From: AC-32 sp049644305
GTDB lineage: Bacteria > Actinomycetota > Thermoleophilia > Gaiellales > Gaiellaceae
DNA: 6,837 nt
Reading direction: 5' to 3'
Assembly: GCA_049644305.1 (NCBI GenBank)
Contig: JBARRQ010000170.1
Coordinates: forward strand, 1 to 6,837
Made by a program: the position numbers and the translations under genes. Within the stretch, counting starts at the first letter, position 1; each line of letters starts with the position of its first letter. Shown one piece after another: positions 1 through 5,541 of the stretch. Below the pieces are notes generated by a model that was not told the origin of the DNA, ran no database searches, and saw only the letters and a program-made list of their open reading frames with translations.

Positions 1-1045
1 AGCCGCGCCGCTTGAAGAAGGCGAGCAGGATCGCGAGCGCGACGAGCTCGGTGCCGACGCCGACGCCGACGAACGCTTGCCAGTGTCCGATGTGACCGGT
101 GAGCCAGCCGAAGTTCTGGCCGAAGAAGCCGGTCAGCCAGCTGAGCGGCAGGAAGATCGTGGCGATGATCGTCAGCTGCTTCATGACCGCGTTCAGCCGG
201 TTCGAGACGGTTGAGAGGTAGACGTCCATCGCGCCGGTCAGGAGGTCGCGGTAGCTGTCGATCAGGTCGCTGATCCGGATCAGGTGGTCGTAGATGTCGC
301 GGAAGTAGTGCTCGTCCTCCTCCGCCAGGCCCGGTAGTTGCGCCAAGCCGCCTCTCAAACTTGCGAAGCTGTCGCGCTGCGGGGTGACGGCCTTGCGCAT
401 CCCCACCAGCAGGCGCTTCATCTGAAAGATCTCTTGCAGCTGTTCGTCGGTTGCGTGCAGGAAGATCGCGTTCTCGAGCTCGTCGATCCGGTCGTCGAAC
501 TCAGCGAGGATCGGAAAGAAGCTCTCGACGAGGCCGTCGACGATCCGGTAGAGCAACAACGAGGGACGGTCGATCGCCTCGTCGCGTTGCTGGTAACGCC
601 GCCTGATGTCCGCAAATGCGGGACAGTCGTCGCGATGGATGGTGACGAGGAACCGTTCGGAGTAGAAGCAGTGCACCTCGACCAGCCGGTCACCGTCGGG
701 CGAGGCGCCGTAGACGACCAAGAAGACGAAGTCGTCGTAATCGTCGATCTTCGCCCGCTGCTCGAAGTGCTCCGAGTCCTCGACCGCGAGCGGGTGGAAC
801 CCGAACGCCTCGCGCAGCACCTCGAAGTCATTCGCGTCCGGCTGGTCGAGGTCGAGCCAGAAAAAATCGCCGCCTGCGAGCAGCTCCGCGACCGCCTCAC
901 GGCTGAAGCTGATCTCGTTGCTGCCGCGGTCGTGGCTGACCTGGCAGATCGACGCTCCGCCGCGCGGCAAGGGCGTCGCCCGCCCGTTCGACCGTTCGGC
1001 CGCAGGCGCCGCTCGGCGCGGGTCGCTCGTCGACTCCTCAGCCAC
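1..1045 (-). CDS. CorA-family divalent cation (Mg2+-type) channel, C-terminal end cut by window edge
   Basis: CorA proteins are pentameric inner-membrane channels for Mg2+ or other divalent ions, with a large cytosolic N-terminal domain and two C-terminal membrane helices. The minus strand reads without a stop from GTG at 1045 to the window edge (348 codons). Residues 1-40 are a poorly conserved tail, 41-285 the acidic alpha/beta plus long-helix cytosolic domain, 291-308 TM1, and about 323-344 TM2 ending in KRRG. That is almost the full family length, so only a few residues should be missing. The signature after TM1 is GQN (309-311), in TGFFGQNFG, not the usual GMN. The upstream lapA-like stop lies 18 nt before the GTG, so the two are probably co-transcribed. 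The start is uncertain: no good Shine-Dalgarno precedes it, but an in-frame TAA at 1064-1066 excludes a much earlier one. Family assignment is firm; the transported ion is inferred. Confidence 0.93.
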   Translation of the reverse strand, partial: MAEESTSDPRRAAPAAERSNGRATPLPRGGASICQVSHDRGSNEISFSREAVAELLAGGDFFWLDLDQPDANDFEVLREAFGFHPLAVEDSEHFEQRAKIDDYDDFVFLVVYGASPDGDRLVEVHCFYSERFLVTIHRDDCPAFADIRRRYQQRDEAIDRPSLLLYRIVDGLVESFFPILAEFDDRIDELENAIFLHATDEQLQEIFQMKRLLVGMRKAVTPQRDSFASLRGGLAQLPGLAEEDEHYFRDIYDHLIRISDLIDSYRDLLTGAMDVYLSTVSNRLNAVMKQLTIIATIFLPLSWLTGFFGQNFGWLTGHIGHWQAFVGVGVGTELVALAILLAFFKRRG

Positions 1046-1063
1046 GGACGGAACCAGACATGT

Positions 1064-1375
1064 TTACCCGGGCCGCCTGCGCCGAGTGCGCAGCCGGAAG
1101 ACGACGCTCGTGAGGATTCCCAGCAGCCAGCCGAGAACCGCCGCCGCGAGCATGATCCAGATGAGCGAAGCGTGGCCGGTGCCGACGACCCAGCTCAGCT
1201 TCACCTGGCGTGTATTCGCGACGACGAGCGCAATCAGGACGACGAGCACCGCTACGAGGCCAAACGCCCCGGTGTAGAGGCCGGTGCGATGGCCGTGTCT
1301 AAGTAGGCGCTCGCGGCGCGGCTCGGCAGATTCGCTTGCAGGCAGCGTTTGTGGTTGGTGCGATTCGACTTGCAT
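1064..1375 (-). CDS. small LapA/DUF1049-type two-helix membrane protein
   Basis: A 103-residue protein with a basic, hydrophilic N-terminus (1-32), a first membrane helix (about 33-53), a short loop beginning NTRQVKLSW, a second helix (about 70-93) and an Arg-rich tail (RTRRRR). The Asn-Thr-x-x-Val after TM1, the GTGHASL loop and the W-L-L-G in TM2 match the LapA domain (DUF1049). In Gram-negative bacteria LapA works with LapB in lipopolysaccharide assembly; actinobacterial members lack that pathway and their role is not established. The frame is open to a GTG at 1402, but the ATG at 1375 is preferred because a GGGAGG lies 7 nt before it, inside the longer version. It is first in a unit with the CorA gene, 18 nt downstream, which hints at a shared membrane function. 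Confidence 0.85.
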   Translation of the reverse strand: MQVESHQPQTLPASESAEPRRERLLRHGHRTGLYTGAFGLVAVLVVLIALVVANTRQVKLSWVVGTGHASLIWIMLAAAVLGWLLGILTSVVFRLRTRRRRPG

Positions 1376-1382
1376 CTTCAAT

Positions 1383-1388
1383 CCTCCC
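1383..1388 (-). promoter_or_regulatory. Shine-Dalgarno site fixing the lapA-like start
   Basis: On the minus strand GGGAGG lies 7 nt upstream of the ATG at 1373-1375. It falls inside the longer open frame that begins with GTG at 1402, so it decides in favour of the shorter 103-residue product. Confidence 0.7.
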
Positions 1389-1466
1389 GTCATGAAGTCC
1401 ACTCCAACGCCGCGCGCTGTGGGAACAGCCAGCGGCTCCGGCCTGCGCTCTTGAGGGCGGATCTTT

Positions 1467-1495
1467 CGCGGGGCCGGAACGCTTCTGGCCCCGCG
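1467..1495. repeat. strong inverted repeat in the divergent intergenic region
   Basis: CGCGGGGCC (1467-1475) and GGCCCCGCG (1487-1495) are a perfect 9-bp inverted repeat. Read as plus-strand RNA the stem continues inward through a G-U wobble, G-C and two A-U pairs to a 3-nt loop, giving about 13 pairs; on the minus strand the wobble becomes an A-C mismatch. It sits in the 204-bp gap between the divergent lapA-like and ANTAR genes. It could be a leader-RNA structure of either gene or a DNA-level operator. A weaker second hairpin (arms 1509-1513 and 1523-1527, 9-nt loop) follows on the plus strand. I see no convincing sigma-70-type promoter in the gap. Confidence 0.6.
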
Positions 1496-1579
1496 GTAGT
1501 GATTCGCTGCGCCGGGTGCTTGGGCGCTGCAAACAGAAGTCTAGCGCGCATCTGGATCGCGCTACATTTCGGGGTGCTG

Positions 1580-2194
1580 ATGGCTGACGACGAGATTCGG
1601 CATCTGCGTGTCCTGATCGCGAACGAGAAGCGGGAACGCCTCGAGCTGCTCGCCCAGGTCGTGGCCGGGCTCGGCCACGAGGTGATCGCGCGCGAGATCT
1701 ACGTCAAAGAGGTCGGGGCGGTGACCGCCAGAGAGCGGCCGGATGTCGCGCTGGTCGGGCTCGGGCTGCACTCCGAGCACGCGCTCGAGCTGATCACGGA
1801 GATCGTCCGCGAGTCATCCTGCCCGGTAATCGCGCTGCTCTCGGCCAAGGACCCGGCCTACGTCCACGAGGCTGCCAAGCGCGGAGTCTTCGCGTACATC
1901 GTCGACGGCAGCCCCGAGGAGCTGCAGAGCGCGATCGACATCACCCTGCAGCGATTCGCCGAGTACCACAGCCTGCAAGGCGCGTTCGGGCGGAGGGCGA
2001 CAATCGAGCAGGCCAAAGGGATCTTGATGGCCCGCCACGCCGTGGACGCCGACCGAGCCTTCGAGATACTGCGCGACCACTCACAGCACAACGGGCACAA
2101 GCTCGTCGACATCGCGCAGGCGATCGTCGACAGCCACCTCCTGCTGCTGTCCCCGCTGGCGCAACCGGCAGCGGCTCCCGACCGCCCGGCGTAA
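1580..2194 (+). CDS. ANTAR-domain regulator with degenerate receiver domain
   Basis: A 204-residue cytosolic regulator of the AmiR/NasR type. Residues 9-125 form a receiver-like domain and 133-188 the three-helix ANTAR domain (EQAKGILM at 143-150, then Ala/Phe/Leu positions typical of the family). ANTAR domains bind paired RNA hairpins with hexanucleotide loops and usually prevent transcription termination. The receiver has lost its phosphorylation machinery: the acidic pair is N15-E16, the phospho-acceptor position in PDVALVG is G60, and the switch lysine position is D109; only S88 remains. It is therefore probably not controlled by phosphorylation but by partner or ligand binding. The ATG at 1580 was chosen for its family-like beginning, with GGGG 5 nt before it; GTG at 1574 is an in-frame alternative, and TACATT (1563-1568) upstream could even make that start nearly leaderless. 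The lapA-corA unit is divergent from it. Confidence 0.9.
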   Translation: MADDEIRHLRVLIANEKRERLELLAQVVAGLGHEVIAREIYVKEVGAVTARERPDVALVGLGLHSEHALELITEIVRESSCPVIALLSAKDPAYVHEAAKRGVFAYIVDGSPEELQSAIDITLQRFAEYHSLQGAFGRRATIEQAKGILMARHAVDADRAFEILRDHSQHNGHKLVDIAQAIVDSHLLLLSPLAQPAAAPDRPA

Positions 2195-2280
2195 ATCGAG
2201 ACCTCATCGCCCCGGCGCGGTGCTACGCTCTTCGTTGCCGCGCCTCAGCGATCGGCGCAGTGATCGCCGCGCAAGCCATA

Positions 2281-2340
2281 AGCAATCGGCAGCGCGAAAG
2301 GTCCACCCTCAGCAAAGGCGGGTTGGAGCGGCGCGAAAGG
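2281..2340. repeat. degenerate direct repeat downstream of the ANTAR gene
   Basis: GCGCGAAAGG occurs at 2292-2301 and again at 2331-2340, 39 bp apart. Each copy is preceded by AGCAA followed by GGC (from 2281 and 2311), so the stretch looks like two diverged units of a larger repeat. Between them, arms 2302-2308 and 2320-2327 can pair as plus-strand RNA with one bulged base. It lies in the 175-bp gap between the convergent ANTAR and 94-residue genes. It could be the ANTAR 3' untranslated region, a tandem protein-binding site or decay of an old repeat. No known RNA family is matched convincingly. Confidence 0.4.
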
Positions 2341-2369
2341 ACGGGGTGTTTCGGCCCTCGCCGGGCTCG

Positions 2370-2654
2370 TCAGACCGTCATGCGGGTCGCGACGTTGTAC
2401 TTCGACACCGAGGTGCGCCGCCCCGGGGTTTCGCCGGCCGGCATCGCGTTCAGCACCTCGTCGCCGCGCTTGTAGTCGTCCTCGCTCTCGAAGAACACGA
2501 TGACCAGCGACTTCTCTGCGTCGGGATCGTGTAGCGCGACGACCTCCGTCGCGGGCATTCCCTCCGGCGGCTGTCCACCGCTGATCTCGCGGTCCAGCTC
2601 CTCCATCCGCTCCTTGCTGACTCCTTCGAACGTCACAACACGTGCGATCGGCAT
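2370..2654 (-). CDS. 94-residue conserved protein, probable dimeric alpha/beta-barrel (ferredoxin-like) fold
   Basis: A small soluble protein without a signal peptide, membrane segment or cysteine. It begins with a beta strand (ARVVTFEGV), then a helix starting SKERMEEL, a Gly/Pro-rich turn, two strands (TEVVALHDP and SLVIVFFES), a helix (EDDYKRGDEVLNAM) and a C-terminal strand. That beta-alpha-beta-beta-alpha-beta order resembles dimeric alpha/beta-barrel (ABM/EthD-like) proteins, and I remember similar short unnamed proteins in deep-branching actinobacteria. No catalytic residue can be named, so the function is unknown. The ATG is supported by GAGGAGG 5 nt upstream. It is probably its own transcript: the NRAMP-like gene upstream ends 205 bp away with a hairpin between, and the ANTAR gene converges on it from the other side. 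Confidence 0.85.
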   Translation of the reverse strand: MPIARVVTFEGVSKERMEELDREISGGQPPEGMPATEVVALHDPDAEKSLVIVFFESEDDYKRGDEVLNAMPAGETPGRRTSVSKYNVATRMTV

Positions 2655-2659
2655 TCCAG

Positions 2660-2666
2660 CCTCCTC
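2660..2666 (-). promoter_or_regulatory. Shine-Dalgarno site of the 94-residue gene
   Basis: GAGGAGG on the minus strand, 5 nt upstream of the ATG at 2652-2654. It is among the best ribosome-binding sites in the window and fixes this start. Confidence 0.75.
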
Positions 2667-2679
2667 GTCGATTTAGGCA

Positions 2680-2708
2680 ACCCTACGCCCTCAGCTTCCC
2701 GCCAGGAA
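2680..2708 (-). promoter_or_regulatory. weak candidate promoter for the 94-residue gene
   Basis: On the minus strand TTCCTG (2703-2708) and TAGGGT (2680-2685) are separated by 17 bp and would start a transcript shortly before the Shine-Dalgarno. Both hexamers are poor matches to sigma-70 consensus, so the call rests mainly on spacing and position. The rest of the gap (2709-2793) holds two short palindromes, at 2734-2746 and 2761-2770, of unknown meaning. Confidence 0.22.
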
Positions 2709-2793
2709 GGTGAACACACCATGCCACCATCTCGCCGGGCGCCGGCCTGTCGCGTTATTCCCATCGATGGCGCACGGCCGTAGGGCAACAGGG

Positions 2794-2817
2794 ACCCCTC
2801 TCTTGACGGAGAGGGGT
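2794..2817 (-). terminator. probable terminator hairpin after the NRAMP-like gene
   Basis: ACCCCTCTC (2794-2802) and GAGAGGGGT (2809-2817) form a perfect 9-bp stem with a 6-nt loop, 42 nt after the NRAMP-like stop codon. No U-tract follows on either strand, as is common for high-G+C actinobacterial terminators, so it may act as a U-less terminator or as a 3'-end stabiliser. A looser inverted repeat overlaps the stop codon itself (around 2831-2872). Confidence 0.55.
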
Positions 2818-2859
2818 GGTGGCGGCGGCAGGCTAGCTCGCCCTCGTCACTCGCGTTAG

Positions 2860-4167
2860 CTAGAGCGAGCCGGAGAACATCACGCCGAGCAGGAGCAGAG
2901 AGAGGGTCGACGTCGCCAGCACCGTCGCGCCGGCGAGCAGATTGAACGTGGGTCCGTTCGCGTGCTCGCCCATCAACTCGCGATTGGAGGCAAGCCGCCA
3001 GACGAAGAAGAGCGTAATCGGAAGCAAGACGCCGTTGACGGCCTGGACCCCGACGAGCAGCTTGATCACGGGAACCCCCGGGATGATCGCTACCAGCGTG
3101 CCGATCGCGATCAGCGTCGTGATCACACCGACGAAGACCGGCGCCTCGCGGGGGCGATGCGAGATGCCCTTCTCGAATCCGAAAGTCTCGGCGATCACGT
3201 AGGCGGCGGTCACCGGCAGGATGGCGGCGGCCAGCAGGCTGGCGCCGAGCAGCCCGACCGCGAACAGCGCTTCGGCGAAGCGGCCTGCGAAGGGCTTGAG
3301 CGCTCGCGCGGCGTCAGCGGCGTTGTTGACGGTGTGGTCCCCGTGTACGAACAGAGTCGCGCCGGTGGCGATGATGATGAACATCGCGATCAGGTTGGCG
3401 AAGATCGAGCCGCTGATCACCTCTGCGCGCTCAGCCTTCAGATCCTCTGGGCCGAGCCCCTTTTCGACCACTGCCGACTGCACGTACAGCTGCATGAACG
3501 GAGTGATCGTCGTGCCGGCGGTGGCGATGAAGAGGAACAGATAGGCGGAGTTGAGCTGGATGTGCGGCGCGACTACCGCCTTGCCGACCGCGCCCCAGTC
3601 AGGACGCGCGAGGATCGCCGCGATCGGATAGGCGAAAAACGGAATCGTCATCAGCACGAACACCCGCTCGGCAACCTTGTACGAGCCACGGACCACCAGC
3701 AGCCACACGACGACTGCGGCGATCGGCACCGAGACCTGAAACGGCACCCCCGCGAGGTTGAGCGCGGCACCGATGCCGACAAACTCGCTGATACAGATGC
3801 CGAGGTTGGCGAGCAGCACCGAGACGGTGGAGAACATGGCCCAGCGGACCCCGTATTGCTCGCGGACCAGCTCCGCGAGCCCTTTTCCCGTCACCGCCCC
3901 CATCCGCGCCGCCATCTCCTGCACAACGATCAGCGAGACGGTGATCACGACCATCATCCAGAGCAGGTCGTAGCCGTACTTCGCGCCGACCGAGGCGTAG
4001 GTCGCGATTCCACCGGCGTCGTTGCCGGCATTGGCCGCGATCAGGCCGGGCCCGAGAACGGCCAGAAGCACGAGCAGGCGTGTCGCGAGCGGGTTACGCG
4101 GGCGTAGCCGTGGACGCCCGGCGAGGAGCCGGTCGCGGACAAGCGTGATGGCGGCAGGTACTCGCAC
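2860..4167 (-). CDS. NRAMP-related divalent metal transporter, NrMT-like (probable Mg2+)
   Basis: A 435-residue inner-membrane protein with about eleven hydrophobic helices and the NRAMP (SLC11) fold, of usual bacterial length. The TM1 region is GPG (39-41) followed after 8 residues by DAGG (50-53), where Mn/Fe transporters have DPGN. The TM6 region reads ITPFMQ (221-226), where classical members have MPH, so the metal-binding Met is Thr222 and the His is Phe224. In classical NRAMPs that Met favours transition metals over Mg2+ and Ca2+, and NRAMP-related magnesium transporters (NrMT) lack these motifs; Mg2+ is thus the likeliest substrate, by inference. The start is GTG at 4167 (upstream in-frame TGA at 4204-4206), with GAGGG about 12 nt before it, which is rather far. 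It follows the MgtE_N/CBS gene by 95 nt, with no clear promoter or Mg riboswitch there, so it is probably co-transcribed and functionally linked. Confidence 0.92.
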   Translation of the reverse strand: MRVPAAITLVRDRLLAGRPRLRPRNPLATRLLVLLAVLGPGLIAANAGNDAGGIATYASVGAKYGYDLLWMMVVITVSLIVVQEMAARMGAVTGKGLAELVREQYGVRWAMFSTVSVLLANLGICISEFVGIGAALNLAGVPFQVSVPIAAVVVWLLVVRGSYKVAERVFVLMTIPFFAYPIAAILARPDWGAVGKAVVAPHIQLNSAYLFLFIATAGTTITPFMQLYVQSAVVEKGLGPEDLKAERAEVISGSIFANLIAMFIIIATGATLFVHGDHTVNNAADAARALKPFAGRFAEALFAVGLLGASLLAAAILPVTAAYVIAETFGFEKGISHRPREAPVFVGVITTLIAIGTLVAIIPGVPVIKLLVGVQAVNGVLLPITLFFVWRLASNRELMGEHANGPTFNLLAGATVLATSTLSLLLLGVMFSGSL

Positions 4168-4262
4168 CGCCTTCGACTTCCCTCGCTCGCAACGTGGGCG
4201 CCATCAGCGAATGAGTCTATGGATCGGCGGCCCTGGTTGGCGCCTTCTACAGGTCTTGGCTG

Positions 4263-5534
4263 CTAATCCTCGCCCAGGACGCCGAAGCGCCTTCGCCAGC
4301 CCTTGGGTAACACGAGCTCGAGCACGTCGTCGACAGTGATCACGCCTAGCAGCCTCTCGCCCTCATCCACTACCGGCACTACGGTTAGATCGTAGTCGGC
4401 CATCAGCCGCGACACCTCCTCCAGATCGGCCTCGGGACGCACGCGCTGCGGAACACCGGCGATCTCGCCGATCCGCAGCTTGGGATCGGCGCGCAGAAGA
4501 TCCGCAAGGGCGACCGCCCCTGTGAGGCGCTTGCGGGCGTTCATCACGAAGACCCAGGCGAGCGCGTCGGCAGAGCTGCGCGACATCCGGATCCGCTCCA
4601 GCACCTCCGCATGCGTCGCCTGCGAATAGACGCAGACGAACTCTGGGCTCATCAGCCCTCCTGCCGTGGCGGCGTCGTACCCCAGCAGCGCGCGGACGCG
4701 CCGCCGCTGAACGGCTGGGAGCAGCTCGACAACGTCCTCGCGCCGCTCCTCCGGCAGCTCAGACACGAGATCGGCCGCATCATCCTCCTCCATCCGTGCA
4801 AGCACCTCGGCGACCTGCTCATCCGAGCGCTCCGCGAGAAACTCGAGCTGGTGGTGCGGCTCCAACTCCTCGAAGACGTCCGCCTCCAGCTCGGGATCCT
4901 CACCAACCGCCTTGATGATCTCCTCGCCCTCGCCGTGCGAGGCCGCCTCGACCAGATCCGCGAGCTGCGCAGGATGCAAACGCGCAAGCTTCGGATGCGG
5001 CACGCGCAGCCGCACTGTGGGCACATGCCCGGTGAATGGCTCGACTGAGGCCCAGTCGAGGAACTCACTTGCGGGGACCCTGTCCGCGACCGCGCGCGGA
5101 ATGAGCCGCCGCACCAGCCCGCGCAGCCCGACATCGACGCCGACCACCCGGTACCAGCCGTCCAGACGCGCGATCTCGATCTCGTTCGAGCGAACCAGGC
5201 GTGCACCGTCGACGTTGATCAACTGCCGATCGAGCACGTCCTTCTTCAACAACACCTCCTGGGGCCGGCGGCTGAAAGGCTGCAAATCAAGACGCACCGA
5301 ACGAAGCGCGACGCGGCCGTGGTCGATCTCGTCGACCTCGTCGGCAGGGACGAACACCTGCCGGCCGGCAACGGTGGCGAGCAAGCCCGTCACCGGCGGA
5401 TACTCCTCCTCGCCGAGGCGAACGATTAGATCGTCGACGCGCCCGATCTTGCCGCCGGAGCGGTCGCGTAACTCACCGCCGACGACAAGCGATAGATGTA
5501 GGACCCGCGGCGTCGAAGCGACCGAGCTCTCCAC
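4263..5534 (-). CDS. soluble PRC-barrel / MgtE_N / CBS-pair protein without the MgtE channel domain
   Basis: A 423-residue cytosolic protein. Residues about 13-90 are a PRC-barrel-like domain (GGELRDRSGGKIGRVDDL), about 95-160 a second similar barrel, 188-290 the MgtE N-terminal superhelical domain (LARMEEDDAADLVSELP at 245-261, then ALLGYDAATAGGLMSP at 282-297), and about 295-350 and 355-410 two CBS motifs, the second with GVITVDDVLELVLP. In full MgtE channels the N and CBS domains bind Mg2+, and the CBS pair can bind ATP, to close the pore. Here the sequence ends after CBS2 with no membrane helix, so it cannot be a channel itself. Soluble proteins of this type occur in Actinomycetota, but their job is unsettled. 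GTG at 5534 is preferred, 7 nt after the upstream stop; a TTG at 5570 would overlap that gene by 29 nt. The NRAMP-like gene follows 95 nt later, suggesting a regulatory partner. Confidence 0.9.
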   Translation of the reverse strand: MESSVASTPRVLHLSLVVGGELRDRSGGKIGRVDDLIVRLGEEEYPPVTGLLATVAGRQVFVPADEVDEIDHGRVALRSVRLDLQPFSRRPQEVLLKKDVLDRQLINVDGARLVRSNEIEIARLDGWYRVVGVDVGLRGLVRRLIPRAVADRVPASEFLDWASVEPFTGHVPTVRLRVPHPKLARLHPAQLADLVEAASHGEGEEIIKAVGEDPELEADVFEELEPHHQLEFLAERSDEQVAEVLARMEEDDAADLVSELPEERREDVVELLPAVQRRRVRALLGYDAATAGGLMSPEFVCVYSQATHAEVLERIRMSRSSADALAWVFVMNARKRLTGAVALADLLRADPKLRIGEIAGVPQRVRPEADLEEVSRLMADYDLTVVPVVDEGERLLGVITVDDVLELVLPKGWRRRFGVLGED

Positions 5535-5541
5535 TCGACGC

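Noticed and set aside
53..70. Three tandem GCCGAC hexamers
   Set aside because: They encode Val-Gly repeats in the second membrane helix of the CorA-like protein; three copies are explained by coding constraint.
338..1306. Long plus-strand open frame of 322 codons
   Set aside because: It lies antisense to the CorA and LapA-like genes, has no domain or plausible composition, and mirrors their codon bias. The minus-strand reading gives clear families.
1467..1530. Classical ANTAR target (paired hexaloop hairpins)
   Set aside because: The natural loops are 3 and 9 nt and do not give A at position 1 and G at position 4 of a six-base loop without forcing the register.
1349..1579. Longer N-terminus for the ANTAR protein
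   Set aside because: The upstream part overlaps the start of the lapA-like gene and the strong hairpin and has no family-like sequence; the receiver begins just after the ATG at 1580.
2281..2340. Cyclic di-GMP (GEMM) riboswitch
   Set aside because: GAAAGG and CAGCAAAGGC recall parts of its consensus, but the order and pairing do not fit, and no gene follows on that strand.
2962..4107. Plus-strand open frame of 381 codons, rich in Asp, His, Arg and Gln
   Set aside because: It is the antisense shadow of the NRAMP-like gene; the composition is what hydrophobic codons give when read backwards.
4168..4262. Mg2+-sensing leader (M-box type) before the NRAMP-like gene
   Set aside because: The 95-nt gap is too short for an M-box, and I could not recognise its conserved elements.
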